Shown here one piece after another: positions 30,846 through 39,287 of a stretch of DNA of 64,000 nt (within the stretch, counting starts at the first letter, position 1; each line of letters begins with the position of its first letter). The notes beneath the pieces were generated by a model, which worked only from the letters and a program-made list of their open reading frames with translations, made no database searches and was not told the origin of the DNA. The translations under genes were made by a program, and so were the position numbers. The stretch lies in contig NZ_NEUE01000293.1 of NCBI RefSeq assembly GCF_002910905.1, positions 1-64,000 on the forward strand, given 5' to 3'. This stretch comes from Streptomyces sp. SM11 (GTDB lineage Bacteria; Actinomycetota; Actinomycetes; Streptomycetales; Streptomycetaceae).

Positions 30846-32237
30846 TCAGCCGTGGTGCGCCCGGGCCCGGCGGCGGTGGTCGCAGAGCGCGGCCGTGTAC
30901 ACGTCGGCGGTCGCCGCCGCGGCCGTGTCCCAGCCGAAGGACTGCGCGTGCGCCGCGGCGGCCGCCCCCATCCGCTCGACCAGCTCCGGCGCGTCCGCGA
31001 ACCGGCCTAGCACGCGGGCGTACGCCTCCGGCTCGTGTCCGGGCACCAGGAAGCCGCTGACCCCGTCGCGCACCGCCACCGGCAGCCCGCCCACGGCTGC
31101 CGCGATGACCGGGGTGCCGGCCGCCTGGGCCTCTATGGCGACCAGGCCGAAGGACTCGCTGTACGACGGCATGACCAGCACCGACGCGGCCCGGAACCAG
31201 TCGGCGAGCCGGTCCTGGCCCACCGGCGGGTGGAACCGTACGACGTCGGCGACACCGAGGCGGGCGGCCAGCTTCTGCAGACCTTCGGGCTTGGCCAGGC
31301 CGCTGCCGCTCGGGCCGCCGACCACCGGCACGACGATGCGCGACCGCAGCGACGGATCCCGGTCCAGGAGCACGGCCACCGCGCGCAGCAGCACATCGGG
31401 GGCCTTCAGCGGCTGGATGCGGCCCGCGAAGAGCGGGATCAGCGCGTCCTGCGGCAGGCCGAGCCGGGCCCGCGCGGCGGCGCGGGCGGACGGGGCATCC
31501 CCTGGACGGAGCTTGTCGGAGCCCTCGGGGAAGGGGCGGAAGCGGTCCAGGTTGACGCCGGGGTGCACGACGGCGACCGCGGCGGGGTCCGCGTCGTAGA
31601 AGCGGACAAGTTCGGCGGCCTCCTCGGCGGTGTTGGCGACCAGCCGGTCGGAGGCGTTCACGATCTGGGTCTCGCCGATGACCCGGGCGGCCGGCTCGGG
31701 GGTGTCGCCTTCGGCGAGCGCGGCGTTCTTGACCTTGGCCATGGTGTGCATGGCGTGTACGAGCGGGACGCCCCAGCGCTGCGCGGCGAGCCAGCCGACC
31801 TGGCCGGAGAGCCAGTAGTGGGAGTGCACGAGGTCGTAGTAGCCGGGGCGCTGACCGGCCCAGGCCTGCATCACGCCGTGCGTGAACGCGCAGAGCTGGG
31901 CGGGCAGGTCCTCCTTGGCCAGGCCCTCGTACGGCCCGGCGTCGACGTGCCGGACCAGGACTCCGGGTGCCAGCTCGACCGAGGGGGCCAGCGAGCCGGT
32001 GGTGGCCCGGGTGAAGATCTCGACCTCGATGTTGATCGCGGCGAGACGTTTGGCCAGTTCGACGATGTAGACGTTCATCCCGCCCGCGTCGCCCGTGCCG
32101 GGCTGGTGGAGCGGGGACGTGTGCACGGAGAGCATCGCGATGCGGCGCGGCCTGCGGGAGACCCCGGAGAAGCCTCCGGGGAACCTGAGGCGCGCGGCCG
32201 TCCGGGTGGAGCCGAGCCGGGAGACGTACTGGCTCAC
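30846..32237 (-). CDS. mshA: D-inositol-3-phosphate glycosyltransferase (mycothiol synthesis)
   Basis: GT-B glycosyltransferase that joins N-acetylglucosamine from UDP-GlcNAc to 1-L-myo-inositol-1-phosphate, the first step to mycothiol, the thiol buffer of actinobacteria. N-terminal half: RIAMLSVHTSPLHQPGTGDAGGMNVYIVELAKRL; middle: DLVHSHYWLSGQVGWLAAQRW and HTMAKVKNAALAEGDTPEP; C-terminal half: FAGRIQPLKAPDVLLRAVA and the donor-binding ESFGLVAIEAQAAGTPVIAAAVGGL (E-x7-E). GTG is chosen because AGGAGG lies nine bases upstream. About 463 residues. A SigR-type promoter candidate lies 63 bases upstream. Confidence 0.95.
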   Translation of the reverse strand: MSQYVSRLGSTRTAARLRFPGGFSGVSRRPRRIAMLSVHTSPLHQPGTGDAGGMNVYIVELAKRLAAINIEVEIFTRATTGSLAPSVELAPGVLVRHVDAGPYEGLAKEDLPAQLCAFTHGVMQAWAGQRPGYYDLVHSHYWLSGQVGWLAAQRWGVPLVHAMHTMAKVKNAALAEGDTPEPAARVIGETQIVNASDRLVANTAEEAAELVRFYDADPAAVAVVHPGVNLDRFRPFPEGSDKLRPGDAPSARAAARARLGLPQDALIPLFAGRIQPLKAPDVLLRAVAVLLDRDPSLRSRIVVPVVGGPSGSGLAKPEGLQKLAARLGVADVVRFHPPVGQDRLADWFRAASVLVMPSYSESFGLVAIEAQAAGTPVIAAAVGGLPVAVRDGVSGFLVPGHEPEAYARVLGRFADAPELVERMGAAAAAHAQSFGWDTAAAATADVYTAALCDHRRRARAHHG

Positions 32238-32299
32238 CTCGTCGGTCCTCCTCGTTCGGGGCATGCTGGGAAGAGGGCACGGGGTCCTCTGAAGGGCGA

Positions 32300-32327
32300 G
32301 AACAGCGGAATCTCCGCATTCATTTCC
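32300..32327 (-). promoter_or_regulatory. Putative SigR (thiol-stress) promoter of mshA
   Basis: On the minus strand GGAAAT (32327-32322) and GTTC (32303-32300) are separated by 18 bases, close to the SigR consensus GGAAT-N18-GTT. The site is about 63 bases before the mshA start. Mycothiol genes, including mshA, are known SigR targets in S. coelicolor, which supports the reading. Confidence 0.6.
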
Positions 32328-32421
32328 GCTTTGCCAAATCATTACGTTGCCCGGCGGCGCGTCGCGCGGCCCGGGCGGAACCTCCGGGTATCCGCCCCGC
32401 CCCGTCGCATACGCTCGACCC

Positions 32422-33228
32422 ATGCGCCAGCGCCCCATCGGCACCGCCACCCGCGGGACCACCAACCCGAACCGCCTGCGCCGCATGGACCGCTGGATCG
32501 CCGACGCGCACGGGCCCGCCCTGCGCCGCGCCGGGACGCCCGTGGCCGTCGATCTCGGGTACGGGGCCGCCCCCTGGACCGCCGTCGAGCTGCTGGACCG
32601 GCTGCGCACCGCCGAGCCGCGCACCGTGGTGGCGGGCATCGAGATCGACCCGGAGCGGGTCACCGCCGCACAGCCGTACGCCCGCGAGGGCCTGACCTTC
32701 GTGCACGGCGGCTTCGAGATCCCGCTGGACGTCCGGCCCCTGCTCATCCGGGCGGCGAACGTGCTGCGCCAGTACGACGAGGAGCAGGTCACCGAGGTCT
32801 GGGCACGGCTGTGCTCCCGCCTCGCCCCGGACGGCCTCCTGGTGGAAGGGACCTGCGACGAGATCGGGCGCCGGCACGTCTGGGTGGCCCTGGGGCCCGA
32901 GGGGCCGCGCACGGTCACCTTCGCGGCCCGGCTCGGCTCGCTGGAGCGCCCCTCGGACCTCGCGGAACGGCTGCCGAAGGCGCTGATCCACCGCAACGTG
33001 CCGGGCGAGCCGGTCCACGCGTTCCTGCGGGACTTCGACCGGGCCTGGGCGACGGCCTCCCCGTACGCCTCGCTCGGCGCGCGGCAGCGCTGGATCGCGG
33101 CCGTACGGGCGGTGGCGGCCGACTGGCCGGTGACGGACGGGGTACGGCGGTGGCGGCAGGGCGAGGTCACCGTGGAGTGGGACGCCCTGCGGCCCAGCAG
33201 TCGCCGAACAGGCGCCGACAAGGGCTGA
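32422..33228 (+). CDS. SAM-dependent methyltransferase
   Basis: A 268-residue protein with a class I methyltransferase fold: TNPNRLRRMDRWIADAHGPALRRAGTPVAVDLGYGAAPWTAVELLDRL (motif I D-L-G-Y-G), VAGIEIDPERVTAAQ (motif II) and a later VNVLRQYDEEQVTEVWARLCSRLAPDGLLVEGTCDE. The ATG follows the sequence CGACCC without a strong ribosome-binding site. It diverges from mshA, and this pairing is conserved in Streptomyces as I recall. Substrate unknown. Confidence 0.82.
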   Translation: MRQRPIGTATRGTTNPNRLRRMDRWIADAHGPALRRAGTPVAVDLGYGAAPWTAVELLDRLRTAEPRTVVAGIEIDPERVTAAQPYAREGLTFVHGGFEIPLDVRPLLIRAANVLRQYDEEQVTEVWARLCSRLAPDGLLVEGTCDEIGRRHVWVALGPEGPRTVTFAARLGSLERPSDLAERLPKALIHRNVPGEPVHAFLRDFDRAWATASPYASLGARQRWIAAVRAVAADWPVTDGVRRWRQGEVTVEWDALRPSSRRTGADKG

Positions 33229-33579
33229 ACCATTGCCCGTAAGGGCAGAGCTCCTCCGCTCCGGGAACATCGCGGCGGCATCATTCGTCCCAGTGAGTGA
33301 GGACGGGCGCGGAGCGGAGCGTCGCGCGAGCCAGGGGGAAACCGTGACGAAGTAGCCCACCGGGGTCGGTATGTGACGTGTCAGGTGCCGTCGACCTCTG
33401 TTGCTTTACGGAACGACATGGCACGATCGCGACGTCACCAGGAAGTTACTGACGGTAAGTCAGATGTGCGATATCCGGCTTCTGTTGTTTTTCTCGCATG
33501 TGCTGTATTCGCCGCAGCCGTTGTCTTCGTCGCCTTCGTCCGGAGGCGGGCCCGGAGTAATCGCCCGGAGGGGGAGCTC
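33229..33579. other. Leader region of the NlpC/P60 gene
   Basis: Some 350 bases, markedly AT-richer after 33400 (for example GTTGTTTTTCTCGC). Secreted cell-wall hydrolase genes in Streptomyces often have long regulated leaders (c-di-AMP riboswitches), and GCCAGGGGGAAACCG near 33330 is reminiscent of one part of that element, but I cannot assemble the full conserved structure. GGAGGGGGAGCTC at the end is the ribosome-binding site. Confidence 0.4.
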
Positions 33580-34665
33580 GTGAACCGACGCCACTGCGCC
33601 ACTGCCGCCATCACGCTGGTCTGTGCGCTGGCCCTGCTGACGTCCACGGGCCAGGCCATGGCCGCCCCGGTTCCGGACCCGTCGCCCTCCTCGTCCTCCT
33701 CCCCCGCCGACTCGCCGCCCCGCTACTCCAACGCGGACCTCGAAAAGGTCCGCGAGCAGATCGAGACGCTGTACCGGAAGGCGGGCGCGGCGACGGACGC
33801 GTACAACCTCGCCGAGGAGCAGACGGAGAAGCAGTCCGGCGAGATCGTGAAGCTGGCCAAGGCGATCGTCGACGGCCAGGCGCGCATCGCCGCACTGAAG
33901 GACCAGGCCGGGGCCCAGGCCCGCGAGCAGTACCGCAGCGGCGGCCTCCCGCCCGGCGCGCAGCTGGCCCTGAGCAGCGACCCGAAGCTCTTCCTGGACG
34001 GGATCAACAAGGTCCGCCAGAGCCAGCATGCCTCCAAGTCGCTCCTGACCGACCTCAACCAGACGCAGGAGGACCTGGAGACGTACACCCAGGACGCCAG
34101 CGCCAACTGGGAGAAGCTGGAGACGAACCGGGTCAAGCAGGCCAAGGCCAAGAAGAAGATCAACGCCCAGATCAGGGCGGCGGAGAAGCTTGAGTCGCAG
34201 CTGGAGAAGAAAGAGCGCGACCGGCTCCGCCAGCTGGAGCGGGACGCCGCGGACAAGGCGCAGACGGCCTGGCTCTCCTCCGGCTCGGTCAAGGACGTCA
34301 GCGGCGAGGCGAGCGAGGGCGGAGCGGCGGCAGTGGCCTTCGCGACGGCCCAGATCGGCAAGCCGTACGTCTGGGGAGCCGAGGGCCCCGGGTCGTACGA
34401 CTGCTCCGGTCTGACGTCACAGGCCTGGCTGGCGGCGAAGCGGCCGATCCCGCGCACCTCGCAGGAGCAGTGGCGGCTGCTGCCGCGTATCGACATCCAG
34501 GACATGCGCCCCGGCGACCTGATCATCTACCACGCCGACGCCAGCCATGTCGGGATGTACGTCGGCGACGGCTCGATCGTCCACGCCCCGCGCCCCGGCC
34601 GCGACGTCACGCTGGCGGGCGCGGGCTCGATGAAGATCCTCGGCGTGGTCCGCCCGGACAAGTAG
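33580..34665 (+). CDS. Secreted NlpC/P60 peptidoglycan endopeptidase
   Basis: Cell-wall hydrolase cutting peptide cross-links, of the RpfA/Rip type. Signal peptide VNRRHCATAAITLVCALALLTSTGQAMAAP; Pro/Ser linker; long coiled coil (about 55-235) starting ADLEKVREQIETLYRKAG; C-terminal NlpC/P60 domain (about 250-361) with catalytic Cys in GSYDCSGLTSQAW, His in DASHVGMYVG and the third polar residue in IVHAPRPG. Start GTG with a very strong ribosome-binding site; an upstream in-frame ATG would add an unlikely N-terminus. About 361 residues. The coiled coil probably gates the active site, as in mycobacterial RipA-type enzymes. Confidence 0.93.
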   Translation: MNRRHCATAAITLVCALALLTSTGQAMAAPVPDPSPSSSSSPADSPPRYSNADLEKVREQIETLYRKAGAATDAYNLAEEQTEKQSGEIVKLAKAIVDGQARIAALKDQAGAQAREQYRSGGLPPGAQLALSSDPKLFLDGINKVRQSQHASKSLLTDLNQTQEDLETYTQDASANWEKLETNRVKQAKAKKKINAQIRAAEKLESQLEKKERDRLRQLERDAADKAQTAWLSSGSVKDVSGEASEGGAAAVAFATAQIGKPYVWGAEGPGSYDCSGLTSQAWLAAKRPIPRTSQEQWRLLPRIDIQDMRPGDLIIYHADASHVGMYVGDGSIVHAPRPGRDVTLAGAGSMKILGVVRPDK

Positions 34666-34940
34666 AACCGGAAACGCGCAGCCCCCCGGCCCGAGCCGCG
34701 CGAGCAGGGCCACGCCGCCGTTCGCGGGCGCGTGATGTTTGTCATGGGCGCTTCCCCGCCCGTACGGCGGCCCATCACGTCGGATCCGTGTCGGGACGCG
34801 GCTTATGACGCCGCGTACGACAGGGGACGGTCCCTGTGCGCCATTCCGTTCCCCCACCGCGGACCGCTATCGTCCCCGACTGGCGGATCGTCGATCGTCG
34901 AACCGCCGCACCCTCGGGGGGAGGGAAGGAACCCGAACCG

Positions 34941-36362
34941 ATGCCCGTACCCGTACCGCAGCAGCGATCCGTTCCCGCTGCGGAGACTTCGCACGGCGAC
35001 CTCACCCTGCTGGTGATCGAGGACGACCCGGCGGGCACCACCATCACCGTCCCCGAGCTCTCGGCAGCGGCCGGGACCCGGGTCCGTATCCGTACCGCCC
35101 GCAACCTCACCGAGGCCGCGCGGCTGCTCACCGACGACGTCGACTGCATTCTGCTGGACCTCGCGGTGCCGGTCACCGGGACCGGTCCCGGTCCCGGTAC
35201 GCCCACCGCCGACGCCGGGACGCCCGACAGCGGAACGTGTGGCAGCGGGCCCCGGCCCGAGCCCGTCTCCGGGCGGGCAGACGAGCTGGCGGCCCTCACC
35301 CACGTACTCCGCATCGCTCCGCTGCACGCGGTCCTCGCGCTGACCGCGCAGGACGACACGGAGCTGGCGGCCGAGGCGGTACGCGTCGGGGCGCAGGACT
35401 ACCTCTTCCGGGGCGAGCTGGACGCGCGTGTCCTGAGCCGCGCCATCCGGTACGCCGTGGAGCGCAAGCGTGCCGACATCGCCCAGCAGCAGCTGACCGA
35501 GTCCCGGCTGCGCGCCCAGGAGAACGCCCGCCTGGAGCGCGGCCTGCTCCCCACCCCGCTGCTGGACGGCTCCGGCCTGAGCTTCGCCGCCCGCTACCGC
35601 CCCGGCCGCAGCCGCGCCCTCCTCGGCGGCGACTTCTACGACGTCGTCCGCACCCCGGACGGCACGGTGCACGCGATGATCGGCGACGTCTGCGGACACG
35701 GCCCGGACGAGGCGGCGCTCGGCGTCGAGCTGCGGATCGCCTGGCGGGCGCTGACCCTGGCCGGGCTGTGCGGGGACGAGCTGCTCTCCACGCTCCAGCA
35801 GGTGCTGGAGCACGAACGGCAGAGCGAGGAGATCTTCGCGACGCTCTGCACCGTCGACATCGCGCCCGACGGGCGACGGGCCGGACTCTGCCTGGCCGGA
35901 CACCCCGCGCCGCTGCTCGCCCGCCACGGACGGCCGGCCCGGCTGCTCCCGTACGAGGACGGCGGCCCGGCCCTGGGGCTGCTGCCGCGGGCCCGCTGGC
36001 CGCGCCGTCAGGTCGAGCTGGGCGGCACGTGGAGCCTGATGATGTACACGGACGGGCTCATCGAGGGGCGCGTGGGAACCGGCGGCAGCGAGCGGCTCGG
36101 CCAGGACGGCATGGTCGCGATGGTCAACAGCCGGCTGGAGCAGGGCCTGGCGGGCGAGGAGCTGCTGGAGGCGGCGGTCGCCGAGGTGCGGGAACTGAAC
36201 GGCGGCGAGCTGACCGACGATGTGGCGGTCCTGCTGCTGGGCCGCGATCCGGAGCGGATACGACGATGGGGCGGCAGCGCACCGCGCTCCCACCCCGCGT
36301 CCGTCGACCGGCCACCGTCCCCGCCCGCGAGAGCGGTGAGGGCTCAGCGCCCGCCGTTGTAG
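34941..36362 (+). CDS. PP2C/SpoIIE-type phosphatase with receiver-like domain
   Basis: Cytosolic Ser/Thr phosphatase likely controlling an anti-anti-sigma factor. Residues about 20-190 form a response-regulator receiver: TLLVIEDDPAG, CILLDLAVP and GAQDYLFRGELDARVL, with a Gly/Pro/Thr insertion after the phospho-Asp strand. A linker helix leads to the PPM domain with LGGDFYDVV, AMIGDVCGHGPDEAAL, LCLAGHPAPLL and MMYTDGLIEGR, the metal-binding Asp/Gly motifs. ATG at 34941 (MPVPVPQQ) has GGGAAGGA upstream; an earlier ATG at 34836 is less likely. About 473 residues. The 3' end overlaps the convergent DUF2516 gene by 19 bases. Confidence 0.9.
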   Translation: MPVPVPQQRSVPAAETSHGDLTLLVIEDDPAGTTITVPELSAAAGTRVRIRTARNLTEAARLLTDDVDCILLDLAVPVTGTGPGPGTPTADAGTPDSGTCGSGPRPEPVSGRADELAALTHVLRIAPLHAVLALTAQDDTELAAEAVRVGAQDYLFRGELDARVLSRAIRYAVERKRADIAQQQLTESRLRAQENARLERGLLPTPLLDGSGLSFAARYRPGRSRALLGGDFYDVVRTPDGTVHAMIGDVCGHGPDEAALGVELRIAWRALTLAGLCGDELLSTLQQVLEHERQSEEIFATLCTVDIAPDGRRAGLCLAGHPAPLLARHGRPARLLPYEDGGPALGLLPRARWPRRQVELGGTWSLMMYTDGLIEGRVGTGGSERLGQDGMVAMVNSRLEQGLAGEELLEAAVAEVRELNGGELTDDVAVLLLGRDPERIRRWGGSAPRSHPASVDRPPSPPARAVRAQRPPL

Positions 36363-36688
36363 GGACCGTACGGGCCGTCGCTGCTGGAGCCGCCCCTGCG
36401 ACCGCCACCGCCGCCGCCACCCGAGACCTCCTTGAGCGCGGGGCGCACGTCGACCATGAACACGATCGACGCGACGACGCCCGCGAGCTGCAGGAAGAGC
36501 ATCGGGATCAGCAGGTTCACGGCGACGGCGACGCCGAGGATCACCAGCCAGAAGGACTTCTTCTTCTTGTCGGCGGCACGGTAGGCGTCCTCACGGGCGG
36601 TCGCCGCGAAGACGAACGCGACCACGGCCAGCACCAGCATCGCCAGATAGAGCAGCTGGAGAATCGTGCCGAATCCTGAGAGCAACAT
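36344..36688 (-). CDS. DUF2516 membrane protein
   Basis: A 114-residue protein with two or three membrane helices: FGTILQLLYLAMLVLAVVAFVFAATARE, then a Lys cluster and FWLVILGVAVAVNLLIPMLFLQLAGVVASIVFMVDVRPAL. The C-terminus is Gly/Arg/Ser-rich and cytosolic. The family is limited to actinobacteria and has no known role. It lies downstream of the HbhA-like and HTH genes in the same direction. Confidence 0.85.
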   Translation of the reverse strand: MLLSGFGTILQLLYLAMLVLAVVAFVFAATAREDAYRAADKKKKSFWLVILGVAVAVNLLIPMLFLQLAGVVASIVFMVDVRPALKEVSGGGGGGGRRGGSSSDGPYGPYNGGR

Positions 36689-36826
36689 GCTGTGTACCGC
36701 CTAGTGAGTGGATGAGCGCCCTTCGGCCGAGAGGGCCAAGGTACCGGGACAACGAGCCGGCCACCCGTAAAGGTGCCCGCCCCGCGCCCCGGTCACGCGT
36801 ACCGTGCCCCGGAAGGACCCGTGGGA

Positions 36827-37492
36827 TCACTTGCCGTCGGCCGGCGGGGTCTTCCTGGCCGCGGGCTTACGCGGCGCTGGCGTCTTCTTGGCGGGCGCGG
36901 ACTTGGCCTCGGCGGACTTCACCCGGGCGGCGGGCCCGGCCTCGGTGGGCGCGGTCTTCGTCGCGGCGGACGCGGCCTTCGTCCCGGTGGGCGCGGCCTT
37001 GACCTCGGTGGGCGCGGCCTTGGCCTCGGCCTTCGGCTCCGCCTCGATGACGGTGGCGATCTCGACGATCTCCTCCGCCGTCTCGCCGCGCCAGGTCCGT
37101 ACGGTCTGCTCGCCGTGCTCGGCGACCTTCTCGTACGCCTCCCGGGCCTTGATCGCGTACTCGGCGGCCACGCCCACGCTGCGGAGCGCCAGGTCCTGCG
37201 CGTTCTCGCCCAGCTTCCTCAGGTCGGCGGCGTCGAACGAACCGAACACCTCGGTGACCTTCGCCTGCACGGTGGCCTGGGCCTCCTTGGCCTGCGTGGT
37301 CACCTTCTCCTGCACGGCCTTGGGGTCGGTGTTGCGCACGGCGTCGATCCGCTCGGGCGCCTCGGCCCGCAACTGCTCGATCAGCGCCGGGACCCTGCGC
37401 GCCTGCTGCACGGCGAGGTCGGCCGTGCCAGCGGCGAAGTAGAGGGGGGTGGGGTCGGTGAGAGTCTTGCGCAGGTCATCGGTGACGGCCAT
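36827..37492 (-). CDS. HbhA-like surface/coiled-coil protein
   Basis: A 221-residue protein resembling mycobacterial heparin-binding haemagglutinin. Residues 1-135 are helical (DLRKTLTDPTPLYFAAGTADLAVQQARRVPALIEQLRAEAPERI), then Ala/Glu/Lys coiled coil, and the last 70 residues are Lys/Pro/Ala repeats (KSAPAKKTPAPRKPAARKTP), the polysaccharide-binding tail type. No signal peptide is present, as in HbhA. Placed between the HTH regulator and DUF2516 genes, an order kept in Streptomyces as I recall. A role in lipid-body or cell-surface attachment is inference. Confidence 0.8.
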   Translation of the reverse strand: MAVTDDLRKTLTDPTPLYFAAGTADLAVQQARRVPALIEQLRAEAPERIDAVRNTDPKAVQEKVTTQAKEAQATVQAKVTEVFGSFDAADLRKLGENAQDLALRSVGVAAEYAIKAREAYEKVAEHGEQTVRTWRGETAEEIVEIATVIEAEPKAEAKAAPTEVKAAPTGTKAASAATKTAPTEAGPAARVKSAEAKSAPAKKTPAPRKPAARKTPPADGK

Positions 37493-37527
37493 GACTGTGG
37501 TCCTCCCGGATCATCAGAACCAGCTGT

Positions 37528-38043
37528 TCAGCTGTGAGGGTCTTGGTCTTCGGTGGCGTCCGCACCGGCGTCGTCGCCGTTACGGGGCCCGGCATCGCCG
37601 CCCGCGTCGGCGGCGGCGTCCGCTTTGATACCCACATCCGCTTCCACGTCCGCTTTCACGTCCGCATCCGCATCCGCGTTCGCGTCGGAACCGGGGACGA
37701 ATCCGTTCTCGCGGCGAAAGGAGTCGTAGATCTGCAGCAGCACGTTCTTCTGCCGCTCGTTGATCGACGGATCGGCCAGAATGACCGCCCGTGTCTCCAG
37801 CTCCTCCCGCTCCCGCTCGTCGAGGATCCCCGCACGCACGTACAGAGTCTCGGCCGAAATCCGCAGCGCCTTGGCGACCTGCTGGAGCACGTCCGCGCTG
37901 GGCTTGCGCAGACCGCGCTCGATCTGGCTGAGATACGGGTTCGACACCCCGGTCGCATCGGCGAGCTGCCGCAGCGAGAGCTGCGCTGCACGGCGCTGCT
38001 CCCGCAGGTACTCACCGAGATTGCCGACGTTGAGTGATGCCAT
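37528..38043 (-). CDS. XRE-family HTH regulator with acidic tail
   Basis: Transcriptional regulator of 171 residues. HTH_3 domain at about 8-65: NLGEYLREQRRAAQLSLRQLADATGVSNPYLSQIERGLRKPSADVLQQVAKALRISAETLYVRAG. Helical middle with NERQKNVLLQIYDSFRREN, then a low-complexity Asp/Ala tail of alternating D-A and D-V pairs. It is upstream of the HbhA-like and DUF2516 genes and probably controls them and itself, because a 28-bp palindrome lies just before its start. Confidence 0.88.
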   Translation of the reverse strand: MASLNVGNLGEYLREQRRAAQLSLRQLADATGVSNPYLSQIERGLRKPSADVLQQVAKALRISAETLYVRAGILDEREREELETRAVILADPSINERQKNVLLQIYDSFRRENGFVPGSDANADADADVKADVEADVGIKADAAADAGGDAGPRNGDDAGADATEDQDPHS

Positions 38044-38069
38044 GACTCGATACTGCGACACCCTTGCTA

Positions 38070-38097
38070 ACTTTTGCAAGCACACGCTTGCAAAAGT
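38070..38097. promoter_or_regulatory. 28-bp palindrome upstream of the XRE regulator gene
   Basis: ACTTTTGCAAGC and GCTTGCAAAAGT are perfect 12-bp arms around ACAC, starting 27 bases before the regulator's ATG. Position and symmetry suggest an operator for the product itself. The embedded TTGCAA pairs are spaced by eight bases. Confidence 0.75.
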
Positions 38098-38267
38098 GTC
38101 GCGCGCCACTGCTGGACGGTGGTGTGACTTCCAGCGACAGACGTCACCTTCCAGCGATTGTTGTCACCGGTGGGCGTTTGCCGAATCAGCACCAACTGTG
38201 ACCGCTGCTCGGCTTCGAGGTTCGTCGGTCGCAAGCCGTGTCAGACCTGAGTGCGACACTGCGACCC

Positions 38268-39065
38268 ATGTCTCTTGCTGATCTCAGTCTTGACCAGTGG
38301 CGGTCCTTCGAGCTGCCTGCCGCACGTCGCATCGCCCAACAGGCGGCGCACCAGGTGGATGGCCACGTGACCGTCGTGGAGACCATTGAGCATCTCGGTG
38401 CTCCGCTGCACCGAGTTCGGATCGAGCGGGATGGGCAGGAGTTCGCCCTGATACCCGGCGGCGCAGTGACACTCGGATTCGATCTCAACACCTGGCAGCC
38501 GACGCCTGAACAGGCCGCCGACTATGCAGAGAGCCTGGATCAGGGCTTTGGCTATGGCCCCGATCTGCGAGCCCACCTTGCACAGGTGCTCAGCCTCCGC
38601 CGGAGCGTCATCTTGGCCACTGTGCTCATGGCCGTGGAGGACGAGAATCTGACCGAACCGCCTGCCGACATGCCGGCCGTCCTTGCGGCTCGTGGCCTGC
38701 GGATGCCGAGCTCCGACGAGTGGGAGCACGCCTGCGGAGCCGGCACGGGCACTCTGTTCCGGTGGGGCAATGACTGCCCCCTCGACCGCATCCCCTACGG
38801 GGACCGCACCGGCCCGCATCAGCAGCTGAGCGGCTTCGGCCTGCGAATCGCCTACGACACCTACCGCACGGAGCTGACGAGCGACGTCACTGCGGCCCAT
38901 GGCGGTGACGGTGGCGAGTCAGTGTGCGGGGGGTACGGCTGCATGTTGGCGTGGCTGCCCCTGGCTACTGCCAACCGCAACCCCTTCATGGCTGAGTTCG
39001 TGTACGGCCCGGACGGTGAAGACCTCTGCGAGGACTTCTCCACTCGGCCTGTACTCACGCTCTGA
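38268..39065 (+). CDS. Hypothetical protein with formylglycine-generating-enzyme-like motifs
   Basis: A 265-residue protein of unknown function. Two segments recall the FGE/SUMF1 (C-type lectin) fold: FALIPGGAVTLGFDLNTWQP, similar to the opening M-I-P-G-G-x-x-x-M-G of that family, and LRMPSSDEWEHACGAGTGTLFRWGNDCPLD, matching R-L-P-T-E-x-E-W-E-x-A...W-G-x. The catalytic Cys pair of true FGE is not evident, so an enzymatic role is uncertain. Base composition is slightly lower in GC than the neighbours. ATG at 38268 is taken; an upstream GTG exists at 38238. Confidence 0.65.
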   Translation: MSLADLSLDQWRSFELPAARRIAQQAAHQVDGHVTVVETIEHLGAPLHRVRIERDGQEFALIPGGAVTLGFDLNTWQPTPEQAADYAESLDQGFGYGPDLRAHLAQVLSLRRSVILATVLMAVEDENLTEPPADMPAVLAARGLRMPSSDEWEHACGAGTGTLFRWGNDCPLDRIPYGDRTGPHQQLSGFGLRIAYDTYRTELTSDVTAAHGGDGGESVCGGYGCMLAWLPLATANRNPFMAEFVYGPDGEDLCEDFSTRPVLTL

Positions 39066-39287
39066 ATCCTCTGGGGCTACCGAGCACTGTGTGCTCAGTT
39101 GCAAGAGCCCGCCGATTGAGGGACTGTTCGATTGGCAGACCCGCGCAGCGCCACTCGCGGTCGCGTGCTGGCGGATTCCCTCGATCGTGATGGGAGTCCT
39201 GTGCGTGAGGAGGAACCTCAGCGGCGGGGAGTTCCTCGGAGAGTTGCGCATTCCGTCGCCCGCGGTCTTCATGAGCCCTTGGACTTC

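Noticed and set aside
30229..31599. Long plus-strand frame across ybjN and mshA
   Set aside because: Antisense shadow of two recognised genes with poor codon bias.
33229..33579. c-di-AMP (ydaO) riboswitch before the NlpC/P60 gene
   Set aside because: Only one short segment is reminiscent; the full set of conserved blocks could not be found by eye.
33373..33579. N-terminal extension of the NlpC/P60 protein from an upstream ATG
   Set aside because: It would place about 70 residues, including a second hydrophobic segment, before a perfect signal peptide that has its own strong ribosome-binding site.
38070..38097. Nur box inside the 28-bp palindrome (TTGCAA pair)
   Set aside because: The TTGCAA halves are eight bases apart, not the spacing I recall for Nur, and a dedicated regulator gene adjoins the site.
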